Source: Ailanthus altissimus (taxonomy: Eukaryota; Streptophyta; Magnoliopsida; Sapindales; Simaroubaceae). From it: a stretch of DNA of 64,000 nucleotides. This document shows, piece after piece, positions 38,496-51,321 of this stretch. The first letter of the stretch is position 1; the number at the start of each line of letters is the position of its first letter. The position numbers and the translations under genes are program-made. A model generated the notes under the pieces. It was not told where the DNA came from and made no database searches. It saw only the letters and a program-made list of their open reading frames with translations. Location of the stretch: NCBI GenBank assembly GCA_946807835.1, contig OX327683.1, positions 2,733,001 to 2,797,000 on the forward strand, written 5' to 3'.

Positions 38496-38634
38496 TAGTA
38501 TTGGCGCCTAGATTTCGGTATAGAGTAATGAAGACACTGTAGGGTTACCTGATTTTAACCGTATTAGAAATATTTTTTTATGGTGCGCCTGAGAGATATT
38601 AGACATAATTTAGTAATTTCATATGCGGTCGGAG

Positions 38635-41600
38635 CATCGGACGACCCTAAAATATTTTGAAAATGTTCTCTATTGGCTTGAAAAAGGAAATTCTAATTTA
38701 CTACATGAATTTTTATTTAAGGGTTATGTATGGAACAAGCATTTGTTGAGAAACACAATTCATATATTAGAGAATGGACCAATTAGAAACAATCTCATGG
38801 ATTGCCAAGTTAGAAATTCTAGTTAGTTCATTGGATTATTCTAACTAGATAATTACAAAAGAACCAATTACATACTTAGTTTCCAACTAATGACAATTTA
38901 GAAATTTTGAGTTAGTTAAGGGGCAAATTGGTCTTTTGGGAGAGCACTTTAAATATGGTAGAAGTGTGTATTAATTTCAAGTGATCAAAAGCAAATACTT
39001 AGAGTAAAAGAGAGCAAAATTCGTCCAAGTGAGGGAGGGGCTGCTACAGTGACATTTCAAATTTTTTTCTATGATTTTTCATGCTTAATCAAGCTATAAG
39101 AAGGTTAAGTATAAGTTCCTAAGTTTAATTGAAGCCTTCATTAGTGAAAATTCAAAAAAAAGAGGTAAGAAAATCATTGTTTTGTGAGATTGATATGTGA
39201 AATTTCAAGATTTCTTCAATTGATGTTCTTGTGTGTATTCTTAGTTTAGATTGAGTTGAATTCTAGTGTGGAGCTCGAAGAAGTCACCAAGTGGAAGAAA
39301 TTGGCAAGGTAAGAATTAGAATTTTGAGTGATTAGAATGTAGAGACTTCAATTGGTTATAATTAGGGCATTAGAATGAAATTGGTTTGATTTTAATGTAA
39401 TTAGAACAAGAAATTGAGAAAAGAAATATGTTGGAACCTAGGGTGAAATTCTGTCACTTTAGGGAAGTTAGGGATTGAGTTGTGTTTTGGTTGACTTGTG
39501 ATGTATAAATGGTGCCTTATCTAAATTGAATGTATATAGTTGATGAAAAAAATAAAAAATAAAGAAAATGGGGCATAATTGTTCATTTTGAAAAGGCAAA
39601 GGACAATTATGTCCAACCGGAGTTATAGGGTGTTAAGAAATTTTCAGGGCGTCGGATGGTGAATTAGATAAGATTGAATGGCTCCGAAAATGAAAATCAG
39701 AAAGTAGTATCCATCAGGGCTTTATATGCTGATTAGAGCGTTTAGTAGTTAAATGGGATTCTAACATTCGATTTAGTTTTAAATGTCATTTATGGGCATA
39801 GGTGAAGAAAACCGAGAGCGGTAATGGGAGCAGAAATCTGGAGCAAAATTGAGCGCGGAGCGGTTGTGAGTGAAAAAATCTGTCATTTCTTTTATCTTTC
39901 GTTTATTATGTTTCCACATAATGAAAATGTATGTTTTATGTACTTTTAATGTATAAACATGATTTATGATCTTGATATATATCCATAGGTATGCTTTTAC
40001 ATGTTCGGCTTAAGAAACAGTTTTAAAATTACTGCATCCGTCCCAAATGCCATTGGTACCTTCAGATTATAGTGGTGGTGATTGTATTAAACCCGGCCGG
40101 TATATCCCGTACACATGGACAGGTTATGAGGGATGTGTCACTAACTCTGAAAAGTCAGGATGTCGAGTTATGTGAGTCGCTCTATGTGTACGGGGTATTG
40201 TTTTGCTATATATATGCGATGTAGGATTCCGCTGCATAGCCAGTAAGATGTCTTGAGATGTCACTGTAGGTGCTGCTAGTTAAGGCGCCCCGTGACCTAC
40301 TCACGTGTGCGGTGTTAGTTGAGTTGCTGCGTGAGTATAGAGCTTTAGGGTTACCATTGGTATAGTTTAGAAAGCAAATGGTCGAACAAGGACTTTACTA
40401 ATTTTTGATCTACCGATAGTGTAGTAACGAGTATCCACGACTGGTAAGAATACGTATTTATATATGTATAAATATACGCATTTTATTTGTATGTTGATGA
40501 TACTTGATTTATATATTGTTATTAGTAGTGTTTATATAGGTTAAGGTCATACTATTAGCATTGGGTTTAATTGTAAGATTTTTGATTTATTTTAGGGACC
40601 AAATTGTAATACTTTGAAAGTTTTGGGATAAATTTGTAAATACCAAAAATTAGCCACTTAGTATAAAAATACACTTTTAAAACCCTAATTCTCTCATTTT
40701 GGTCAAGCTACCTCTTTTAGAGAGAGAGAAGAGAGAAAAAGAGGGGAGAGAAAGAGAAGAAGGAGAAGAAATTGGAAATTTGAATTTTAAGAGGTATATC
40801 ACAACTATTTCTCAATTTATTGGTGTTAATTATGTTAATTTCTTTAAGTTTTGATTTCTGGAAATATGTATAATTGAGTATTTGATGTGTATTTCGTATG
40901 ATATTTTGAGAATTGATGATGATCTATAAGATAGCTTGATAAATCATGATGGATTGTAGAATTTCTGATTGATAGTCTCTTGATCCAAGAATTTTATAAA
41001 TTGTTGTGATTCGATTCTGGTTTTGAATTGTGATTATATGAAATAAGACATGTTTAGGATCATCTGAGACTTTAAATCGATTCAAAATTCCAGAAATTGA
41101 ATTTTTTGTGAATTTACCAAAATGACCCTGAAATTCTGGAAATTTCCTATGTGAACAGTATGATACAGTGAAAAATAATTTTTGTCCTACTGAATGATCT
41201 TCAAAAATTACGAATTTTTGGAATATGATAATTTTGTATGTATAATATGATATACTCGGAATTGAGAATTTAGATCAATGTGGTTGAAATGTTATGATTT
41301 TCTAAAGTGTATCAGCTCATTGCAATATTTGATTAACAGATTTTTAAAGCTATGGAATAAAATAGTTTTAAAATATTTTTGGCAGTGATTTGGAAGTACA
41401 ATATTTATCATAGACTGAGATATGTGTCAAGAGTAATTATGTGGTAGTTGTATAATTTTTGAGTTAGTATATGATTTTATAAAATTGGGAGATTGAATAC
41501 TATTCAGTAAGTATCTTGATCCTGTTAGGTTAGTAGTTTGGATTCGATGGTATGTATGGAATGGATTGTGTAGGAATTTTGATATAATATTCATATATAA

Positions 41601-43970
41601 GAATGATATATGAGTCAAGAATGATATATTCTGATTTTGGAGTAATTGGACATCGTTTGATGTATTAGAAATTTTTGTTAAGTATAAGTGGTCAGAATGA
41701 CAGGTTTTGAGAAACCAAGTATTTAGACCAATTTGATGTGATAAATGCATTGTGTATAATTTTGTAAGCTATTTAAAGTATTTTGTGTGAATTGTGAGGC
41801 TTATGAAAGGATTAATCTCCATTGATAGGTTAAGGAGATTTAAGCCTTGTACCTAAAAGTGCTAAGAGGTAAGTATACTAGACTTTTTACTGGAATCACA
41901 ATAAACATAGTAAGTGTTATGAATGATTTTGTAAATGTGGTTAAAAATATGTTTATGTTATGTCAAAGTATATTTTGATATGAAATGTAAATATATATTT
42001 ATGAATGTGAGCATTGACATTGAGCATGGACATACATGTGTTTTTTGAAAGTGAGCTTTCAAAATAAGATATGTTTAACAAAGAAAGCTTTTGAAGTGTA
42101 ATATGTCCATGAGAAATATTTTGTGTTTTGAGGGTACTTGAACTCACTGTTAACTTAGTAGGCATTTTATGTGATTTGTGGAGCCTTTATGTGTGGCTTT
42201 TCCTTCGGGATTGGTATATGTTATGTGTTCTGTATGTAGGGATCGTATTGGTACCTAAAGGAAGTGTGAGTCATCACATTCGTGTGGTGGCGTAGTGGTG
42301 CATGTGAGAGGACTCACCAATGATCAGGGTGAGGGTTTGGCTTTTACCTTCGGGCATGAGCATTATATATGTGTAATTTAAAGACCTCACTTGTACTATT
42401 CCTCTCATACGGTATGTCACCTATGAGTGACATTTGGCTCATTATGTGATATATGATATGTAAGTCCTACTAAGTAGTAGTTGAGTGATGGTATTCCTAT
42501 TATGTGCTTTGAAAGAATGTGTAAGCGCTTACATGATATGTGATTTGATAAGATTATGATTTTGATTGATCACAACATATCATACATATGCATTGTGTAC
42601 ATATATGTATTTATATTTGATATATGAAAAACTAGTATGCTTACTGAGTTTTATACTCATTATAGTTTATGGTGATTTCAGGTAAATAAGGTACATGTGT
42701 GCTTAGCGGATTTGGCAAGGCTTCTGCTGTTCCTTGGGTTCCCTAAGTTGTTAGGTTGCTAAGTGTTTCATTTGGGGACACGTGGGATAAGATATTTGAT
42801 TTGTCCCTATTGAATAAATACTTATGTATTATTTTATTGTGTGTGGTTGGATTTAGTTTAAGTTTCACCAAGTGTAGTAATGGATTGATTTTAAGTAAGA
42901 ATTTACAATGAATATATTCTGGGCTTCCGGTAACAAAGTTGCTACTGGTGACATAGTAGAGTGTTAATCTCTGAGAAAACTCTGTATATCTCCGGTTTAC
43001 TAATTGTCCCAGTCATAATTCAATTGCTATAATTCCGAAAGAAATTAAAATGAATGTTTAAGTATTATTGAATGAATGTAAGTGATGTCGTGTGTCAGAT
43101 CTTTTGAGTCTGGGGCGTGACAGATAGCATATTATACGTTTATATGCATATGCTAGTTATTATGTTGTACAAATTTTGGATATTATTTTTCAAAGATGAA
43201 ATAAAACCCGTTCGGTAAGATTTCATCGGCATATAATGTTAGAAACCGCTTTATAGGTTTATATCAGTTTTGGAAGCATGATTTATGCATGTCTTTTAGA
43301 ATTTACTATCTATGCATAATGTTATTTTATTTGAAATTTTAAATGCACTTACTGAGCTCTTTTAGCTCACTCGTTTTGTGTTTTACATTTTTTAAACCTC
43401 CTTCCCAAGTGCAGGTCTCGGTACGCCAGCTGCATATTCTCCTATTGCTGATTAGTGGGCCAAATTTGAAGATCATTTTGTTCATGTAAATGTGCTAAAT
43501 AGCACTCTTTTTACTTTCAGCATGGTAGTTCTAGGCTTATGTATTGTACATATGCTTTGTATAACTAAGAAGTGTTTTGATATTTTGATGATCGTTTCAC
43601 TCTTTTATCAGTATTTTAGTTTTATGATCATAATAAAATTATTGAGTTGAGTTGGATTGTGTTGGAAAGGACCGGAGGTCCTATTTGGCAGTATTGAGAA
43701 GTGGTTTGGAAATAGAAGTGTAATTCTTTGCATGTTTTGTACTGAATTTTCAAAAAAATATGGAAAACTCTGCCCATTTTAAAAAAAAATTAAGATGTCA
43801 TTTTCATATATATTCCAAGATTTTTTTTTTCCAGTAATAGCAACCACTAAAAAGGGGTTCACTTCGCGGAATTTCTCAACTTACCCATTTATATTCTGAG
43901 AAACTTCTGTTAGAGTGCCCGGCAGGGCCGCTGGGATCTACTGTAGAGGGTCTCAGGCCGGGTCCTGTCA
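38635..43970 (+). repeat. Gypsy-type LTR (solo or remnant), interrupted at 40562-43124
   Basis: Starts near ggacgaccctaaaatatttt and ends near cgggtcctgtca, the form seen at other gypsy LTR ends here (compare ggttgggccctatca at 47151). It includes a cccggccggtatatcccgta block. Without the inner insertion it would be about 2.8 kb. No target duplication was found; the 67-codon frame at 38623-38826 lies in the LTR start and is not a gene. Confidence 0.55.
40562..43124 (+). repeat. LTR-like insertion with a 6 bp flanking duplication
   Basis: The hexamer tagcat occurs at 40556-40561 and again at 43125-43130, and the surrounding LTR reads smoothly when the insert is removed. The insert starts tgggtttaattg and ends ggggcgtgacaga, resembling solo LTRs of plant retroelements. 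It has no pol genes. Its first 1.2 kb is colinear with 25560-27190. Confidence 0.6.
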
Positions 43971-44066
43971 CGCTGGATTTAAATATGTAGTTGATACGTA
44001 TTTAGGCAATAGACACAATTACACATGCATACTCCCACTTGTACTGCCTTAGATCCTCCGGCAATA

Positions 44067-45600
44067 ATATCTTCTATTGTTAGTTGAATTAAGATCTATG
44101 AGGGTTAAATTGTCTGTAGATGAGTCTAAAGTCTTTCTAGCACATTTTCAAGTTAGGCCTATGTTGATTAAGCAGATTCGAGAGATGCAAGATCATGATC
44201 ATAATTTAGTTAAGCTTAAGTGAGAAGTAAAGAATAGAATGCAGATTAATTTAACATTGAAAATTGATGGGACATTAGTTATGGGTAACAGACTTTGTGT
44301 TCCAAATAACTCAGAGTTAAAAAGCAGATTTTATAAGAAGCTCATAGCTCAACTTATGCTATGCATCATGGCAGCACTAAAATGTATTGTACTCTTAGAG
44401 AACATTATTAGTGGTAAGGTATGAAAAGAGAGATTGCAGAGTTTGTATCTCACTGCTTGATTTGTCAGGAGGTTAAGGCAGAACATCAGAGGCCAGTAGG
44501 ATTATCTCAACCACTTCCAGTTCCTGAATGGAAGTGAGAACATATCACCACGGACTTTGTTGTTGGGCTTCCATGTACTCGGAGTGGTCATGATAGTATT
44601 TGGGTGATTATTGATCGACTTAAACAGTCTGCTCATTTTCTACGTTATAAGGTTTTATACTCATTCAATAGGTTGGCTCATTTGTATGTGAGTAAAATTG
44701 TACGGTTACATGGGGCTCCAGCATCCATCGTATCAGATAGAGACCCTCGATTCACTTTCAGATTCTGGCATAACTTACAAAAGACCTTAGGCATTAAGTT
44801 AAACTTTAGTACAACTTTTCATCCTCAGACAGATGGGCAGTCAGAAAGAACTATACAAATATTAGAGAATATGCTCAGAGCCTGTATATTACAGCTTTAG
44901 GGTAATTGGGATGATTTTTTTGCCATTAATGGAGTTTGCATATAATAATAGTTATCAGTCTAGCATTCAAATGGTGTCGTATGAGGCTTTATATGGAAGA
45001 AAATGTAGAACTCTGGTTTGTTGGAATGAGGTTGGAGAAAAAAATTGTTGAGTCTAGATATTATCTAGGCCACTAGTGAGAAGATTAGTATTATCAGAGA
45101 TAGACTCAAGGCAGCTCAAGACAGACAAAAGAGTTATGCAGATAAACGCCGTAGACATCTTGAGTTTGCAGTAGGAGACAAAATCTTCTTACAGATCTCA
45201 CCATGGAAGGGTGTGCTTCATTTTTGGAAAATAGAAAAAATTAAGTCTTCGATATATTGGGCCATATGATATTTTAGAAAGGGTTGGTGTGGTTGCGTAC
45301 CGCTTAGCATTACTACTTGAGTTGTCATGCATTCATGATGTGTTTCATGTTTCTATGTTGCAGAAGTATATACCTGACCCTTCTCATAATTTAGATATTC
45401 AGCCAGTTCAGTTGAAGATAGATTTGACTTATGACGAGGAATTTGTTCATATAGTGGACTATCGCCAGCAAGTACTACGTAATAATACTATTTCACTAGT
45501 TAAAGTCCTATGGAGGAATCATGCAGTAGAAGATGCTACATAAAAGCGAGATGATCAAATGAGAGTTCAGTATCCTCATTTGTTTCAAAGATGTATATGA
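44067..45600 (+). pseudogene. Ty3/gypsy integrase and C-terminal region, second half of the split element
   Basis: Continues the frame broken at 36540. Recognisable: the H-R..Y zinc-finger region near 44340-44460, the integrase core (VIIDRLKQSAHF near 44605; LHGAPASIVSDRDPRFTFRFW near 44710) and the C-terminal chromo-like end (VVAYRLALLLELSCIHDVFHVSML near 45285). Stops at 44221 and 44538 and several frameshifts inactivate it. Confidence 0.9.
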
Positions 45601-45632
45601 ATTTCGAGGATGAAATTTTTGTAAAGGGGGAT

Positions 45633-47151
45633 TGTAATACACGTGTCAGTTTTCTTTGAGGGGTTAGTGGCTTAAAAAAAAATAAAAAAAAGGAAGAAAG
45701 AAGAGCAGCCAAGCAATGGCTACCTCTTTAAGGTATATATATATATATATGTATATTTTGCTTCATTTGAAGCTTACAAAAAGAAAAAGTAAAAAATAGA
45801 AATAGAAGAGAGAAAAAGAAAAGAATGAAAAAGAGAAAGGAAGAAAAGGAAGCCGAGAAGAAAAAAGGAAGAAAAAGAGAAAGAGAAAGAAAAGAAAAAA
45901 AAGAAGAAAAAGAAAAAGAAAAAGAAAAAGAAAACAGCCAAGAGAGAAATAGGAAAGGAAAATAAATGAAAAATTACAAGAAATGAGGTTAGGTAGTTAA
46001 ATTTATACTTAATGATTCAACGGGTAACAGTTTTATAATATTTGAATATTTATGTTTCAATATTTATAATACATACTGGTACTAATGATATATTTTTATA
46101 CCCTATGTTATAGGAGGAGTACCGATAGCTGGTTGACTTTAAGATCCACAACTAGCTCAAGATTAGTGCGTTTTTGTGAGTGGATAACTATATATATTTT
46201 ACATATTTTTAATACAATAATTTATAATTTAATTACACGTTATTAGATTTAGTCATGATTTATTTTAGATATATAAATATTTATGTTAATTAATATATTC
46301 AGAAATATTTTTAGAATTTATTTTAGTATAGTTTATAATTACGTTCAGTACAGAAATAATTATTTTAGAATAATTATGCTTCATGATATTATATAGTAGT
46401 AGTTTTCGAGCCACCATATGTGTACATTCCTCTTTAGTGTAGTTGCTCTGCGTATGCGTTAGACCAGTTTAGTTTGCTCTGTCCGAGTGATGCAACATTT
46501 CACTGAATTAGACTAGCTCAGATCTCCCGCTCTGCCGGTACATGAGTTATTCTGTCAAGTTAGACCAGTTTTTCTCCGGGTACAAGTTTGGTGTGATTTT
46601 TAATATAAATATAGTACATGTTTCTAGAGTTATGTTACATATATTCAGTTTGATAATAGATTTATTGATAGTTTATGCTTTCAAATTTTCAGATCCCTTG
46701 TATTATGTTATAATTTTAGTTTGAGCACAGATTTTATGACAACTTATATTTCAATATAAGTTTATTGACTACTCAGTATACAGCTTCATGATTATTTTAT
46801 TTTACAGATTTATACGTGTACAATATATATAAAGTATATGACATTTTCAGATTATGCCTACTCACTGAGCCACAAGATTACCATTTTTCCTATTTTTTTT
46901 TCAGGTTGTCACAAAAATTTGTGCAGTGTGATACAGTCATCACATTTTGAGGTTGGCCACGACACGTATAACTGCATAAGTGTCTTAATCTATGTATTTG
47001 TATATCTTTATGTATATTAGAGTATACGTGTACACTTTTGTTGAGGTAAGTAGCTTCGTTGTATCAAATTTATAAGTAAAGAGTATGTTAGTCCCATGTC
47101 ATCGCAGGATCCGCCTCGATTGTTGAGGAGGGCTCGGGTTGGGCCCTATCA
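45633..47151 (+). repeat. 3' LTR of the split gypsy element
   Basis: Preceded by the polypurine tract aaaggggga (45623-45631) and starts tgtaatacacgtgtca; ends ccctatca. It holds a long GA-rich strand-biased tract (45775-45970) and a (TA) run near 45742. Colinear over most of its length with 60232-61633. Confidence 0.8.
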
Positions 47152-47906
47152 CGTACATTAAGTGAATTCTATCTGCTCAAAGTTTTTAAGAAAATGATAT
47201 AACTTCTAAGATACAAGTGGTATCTCAACTCTTCACGTTGGAATGACTTTAAACCTATTCTTTTTTATTTTCATGAGGGGACAAAGTGGATAATTGGTGA
47301 TGAGAATTCAATTAATTTTTGGTGTAATAGATGGTTAGATGAACCCATTTTTTCTATTGGTGGTTACACTTAGAAGGAATGGTGAAAGATGCAATTAAGA
47401 AAGGATAATAGAGGATTCTAAATTCTCTTTATTCAATTTTTTCTCATTTAAAGGAATAGGTCAATGATATTATTTTGTTAATTACTGGTATGACTTATAA
47501 ATTCGTTTGCATTTATGCTAGAGATGGAATGTTTTTTTTAAAGGAGAGTTATAATTTCATCAATAGTATCACAATAACTGATTCAGCTTTATTATCTTTT
47601 TGGCTTGGTTTTTTTCACCTAAAATTTATATATTCATGTGCTATTTGCTTCAAAACTTTCTTAGTGATGAATTATTATGATCTCGTTGTATTTGTATTGT
47701 TCTTCTTTGCTTATTTTGTTTGAGAGAGATTGAAACGGTGGACAATATTTTTGTTAGTTGCCCTTCAGTTTTGAAACTTTGGCATTGGTTCTCTCATATG
47801 TTTGATCAAAATCTTCCTTAGATTTCAACTGTTATGAAATTATGAAAAATAATTTTATCAAAAACTTTCAGCCCTCAACTTTTAAATTTATGGAGTTTTT
47901 AGGCTG
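47152..47906 (+). pseudogene. LINE 3' fragment, part 1 (zf-RVT region)
   Basis: The frame around 47210-47330 reads WNDFKPILFYFHEGTKWIIG, then ENSINFWCNRWLDEPIF, the plant LINE region after reverse transcriptase. It is followed by the zinc-binding end (VSCPSVLKLWHWFSHMFDQN, about 47755-47815). Interrupted by frameshifts and, at 47911, by a solo LTR. Confidence 0.75.
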
Positions 47907-47911
47907 CTTAT
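47907..47911. other. Target-site duplication (cttat), left copy
   Basis: Identical to 50106-50110 on the other side of the solo LTR. Confidence 0.9.
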
Positions 47912-50105
47912 TGTTAGGTGTGTTGTGCGAATTTACTATAGGGTGTGCTTGCATGTGGGTTTGTGTTCATCATACAAACAATATACATATCTCATACATA
48001 CATGTGCACAGCGGAAGATTAAATACAATGAACACAGAAAATAACATTTTATTTAACTGAAATTCGAAATTGAGAAATATCACCTATGAAGCCTTTGGAT
48101 TAATTTTCTTTGAAGTCCACCATGAAATGAATCTTTGATCAATTCTAGCAATCAACAAGGGTGGGTTTGATTGTCTAGAATGACAGCATCTTAATCCAGC
48201 ATATGTGTTTAACTCTTAAACATTTTACAAAGTTAAACCATTTAACTTAATTAAATTTGTTTTTCCTTTTATTCAACTCTTGAATAAATAAAACAAATCT
48301 TGTTTTTAGTTATTACATTTAGTAACCATTAATTCAATTTGTTTTGTTGTTCTAACACTTAAAACACAAAACAAACAATTTCAATTTCTCAAATTGAATT
48401 GGCTCCCAAAATGCAAAACCTAAAATCTAAAAACTTTTTTCAATTATGAATTTTGAATTTCATTTCACTTTATATACAAATGCATTAATTCCAAACTAAT
48501 TTGAATTTCATTTGCATTTCATTTGGCTTAACCTAACCTTAGTTAACATTTAACCATAGTTAGATTATTTTAACTTAACCTTTAAGTTAATAAATATTTA
48601 ATTAATTTAACCATAGTTAACTAACTTAACCATGGTTAGGTTAACCTTTACTTAACCTTTAAGTAAGGTTAACTTAATTAACTATATGATTAACTTTTAA
48701 TCATAGTTAATTAAATCATTTATTTAACAATTAAATAAATAAATATTTATTCTTATTATTTAACAATTAAATAATCATGAAGTGAAATTACTATTATATC
48801 CTTACTCGGTTACCAAGTTAACCTAAAGTGGGTCCCACCAATTTAACCACATACTTTAGTTAACGTAACCTTAGTAATTGCTGAATTATACTGTATTGAA
48901 CAATTCAATACGGTACACTGCCCAAGTGCTCAAAGAGTACATTTCATATTGGGACTCTCTAGGTCCACACCCGATTTGTCAAATGGAACTGTTCCATTAA
49001 TCCGTAATCGATGCCCCACGCACACGTTACGAATATTACAAATCAGCGTGTCAGACCATACAAGTTGAGGTCATAACGTATACGTATAATCCTTCCATCA
49101 TTTATATCCTGGATGTGCAGGGATATAGATCAGCACCGTCAAATCCCTATTTGCTCATCCATAATCTTATCTCCAGATTCGTATCTCGATAAACAATATA
49201 CGCAAACACTTTTGCTATATTGTTTAACCCTATGGGAAACTCTTTTCCCGGGTTTATGCTTGTGGCCACAAGACTTTATGAAATACAACCTCGGAGCATC
49301 GGATATACAACTTACCTACGTAAGCTGACGGATCCCGTATCTACGCACACCGGACTCCATGAGCATCGGACCATACCCAGCGACACATAGCGGTCAGACC
49401 ATGAAAGGTCTCTGACATATGTGGAACCAAAGCATGATGGATCACTCACAAGACCACCGTGGCGCTCAGGTCAAAGGACCACGAATACTACTCAACTCGA
49501 GAGGACCTTCCTTTGACGGTGTCATAGGATATCTATTGGGGTCCTCATAAGTCTGTTCAGTATCCAGTCCTGACTGGATACCCGCATACCTATACAAGCT
49601 CTAAGCTCATGGTCAGCTAAGAACAACCATCTGAACCAGTCAGATATAGATATACACTAATCTATATAAAGCAAATCACCGATAAACCCGCATTGGTGAT
49701 TATAGATCAGGAACATTATCTTTGAGACATACTTACATAATGATATTTCTTAACACCTATTGCAACTCTTTGCAACTATATCATTACAAGTATACTCTCA
49801 GGTCTTTGTCCCATTATAGACAAGGTTCTAACTCTTTAGACCTCGCTGACTCTTATAACCTGCTAACTCTTAACAGCGCTAACTTTTAGCATTTATAACT
49901 CTCAGCTTTGCTAACTATTAGTTCTGATCTAAACTCCTTTAGACCAGATCTGAACTCTTTCAGATCAAACAATGTCTGTAATGTTACAAGCATTATACCA
50001 TATTAATATGATATTAACAATCTTTATTCGAAATGTTTATTGGATAAATATTAACAATTAATATTCATACAATATTGGAATGGCACGTGAGCACCAGCTC
50101 CAACA
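47912..50105 (-). repeat. Solo LTR of a copia family (copy A)
   Basis: 2194 bp, plus-strand ends tgttag...ccaaca, perfect 5 bp target duplication cttat. It lies between two parts of one LINE, which continue in order on both sides. By eye it differs from copy B at only a few positions per 100 bp. In the minus direction it shares blocks with copies C and D (the cgggaaaagagtttccc-type region and the ctcgagttgagtagta region). The open frame at 49113-49328 is repeated in copy B but has no domain. Confidence 0.95.
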
Positions 50106-50110
50106 CTTAT

Positions 50111-50570
50111 TTGTTATATTTGATTTGAAGATGTCGAAATTGCATTAGATTTGATAATCGGAGTTTTAATTCCTTTGGCATTAAGGCGAATTGCTTAGCT
50201 CATATTCATCACTTTGCTACTTTCTGCCTCGGATTTGCTTTTGGTGATGATATTCATATCTTAGATCATTTGAGTATTACAACTAATATGAGACGTGCTT
50301 CAAAAATTACTACTCTTTATTAGAATTTTCCTCCTCAGGGGTGGATAAGATCAATACAGATAGACTTTCAAAAGGTAACTCATGTATGACAACTTGTGGA
50401 GGAGTCTTTAGGGATGAAGTGGATTTTTTTTTAAGAAGCTTCTCTTGTCCCTTAAAAATTGAGACAGCCTACTATGCAAAAATAATACAGGTCATATTAT
50501 CTTTGAAGATTGCTATTGCTCGCAGATGACATAATATAATTTTGGAGTTTGACTTTATTTTAGTCTTCCA
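50111..50570 (+). pseudogene. LINE 3' fragment, part 2 (RNase H domain)
   Basis: Resumes after the solo LTR. The frame at 50337-50530 reads GWIKINTDRLSKGNSCMTTC, then GGVFRDEVDFFLRSFSCPLK, the RNase H domain that ends many plant LINE ORF2 proteins; the first catalytic Asp (NTD) and the following GG are visible. Broken by frameshifts. Confidence 0.8.
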
Positions 50571-51321
50571 TCTTCTTTCTAAGTCTACATTAGGTCCTCC
50601 ATAAAAATTTTACAATAGGTGGCAACGATATAAGAATCATTTTAACTACTTACAATTTAAATTTAATCATACATTTAGATAAAATAATGCAATGACAAAT
50701 AAATTAACAAATTTGAGGTTATAATTTAATAATTTTAAATTGTGGTTACAACTTCCTTTAAATATTAGTTCTATTCTTTTCAAGAATATAAATAAAATAC
50801 CTAGTTGTAAATTCTATTAGTTTTACAATTTTTTTTTTTTGGTGAGGTTTTACCCTCATCTTCTTTAGATTATTTTGTATTGTCTATGTATTTTTGTCAA
50901 AGATAAAAGTTTTTTACCCTCTATTTTGTATCTTTTTCTATTAATAAATTTCTACATTATCGAATTTATTTTAAAGAAAAAACTCTTACATAAATTCTTC
51001 CTATCTGCTTCAAAAGATTCGAAATCTGCTAACCTAGGAAAACTAAATTCTCCAATATGCTGAGGGAGTGATAACATTTACCCATTTATATAATTCGTGA
51101 TTAGTCTTTTATATAAATCGTTATCAGCCTGATCCTGTATGGCAGTTTGTATATTCATTCAATTATATATTCATGTTTGGAGGGAAATATACTATTAAAT
51201 AATGCAAGAAAACATGTAAAATATATTGCAATTATATATATATATATACATGTATATATATAAAGGGAAGTTACTGCAAAACAAATGATGTGTCACGACT
51301 ACAATATCAAGAGGCTGATCG
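50571..51321. other. Intergenic, 3' flank of the DC1 gene
   Basis: AT-rich, with a (TA) microsatellite at about 51228-51262. Contains the probable 3' untranslated region of the minus-strand DC1 gene. No other gene was recognised. Confidence 0.55.

Larger units (their letters stand above)
36541..44066 (+). mobile_element. Nested insertion splitting the gypsy pol gene
   Basis: A 7.5 kb insertion. The host pentamer atatc is present on both sides (36536-36540 and 44067-44071), and removing the insert with one copy restores the gypsy frame without a base out of place. The left end is copia LTR copy D beginning tgttagggtc. The rightmost about 95 bp (43971-44066) may be the tail of the matching 3' LTR. 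The centre has been overwritten by later gypsy-type and other LTR insertions. Confidence 0.85.

Noticed and set aside
49113..49328. Conserved 71-codon frame also present at 58015-58230
   Set aside because: It is duplicated only because the solo LTRs are duplicates; no domain and no conservation in copies C and D.
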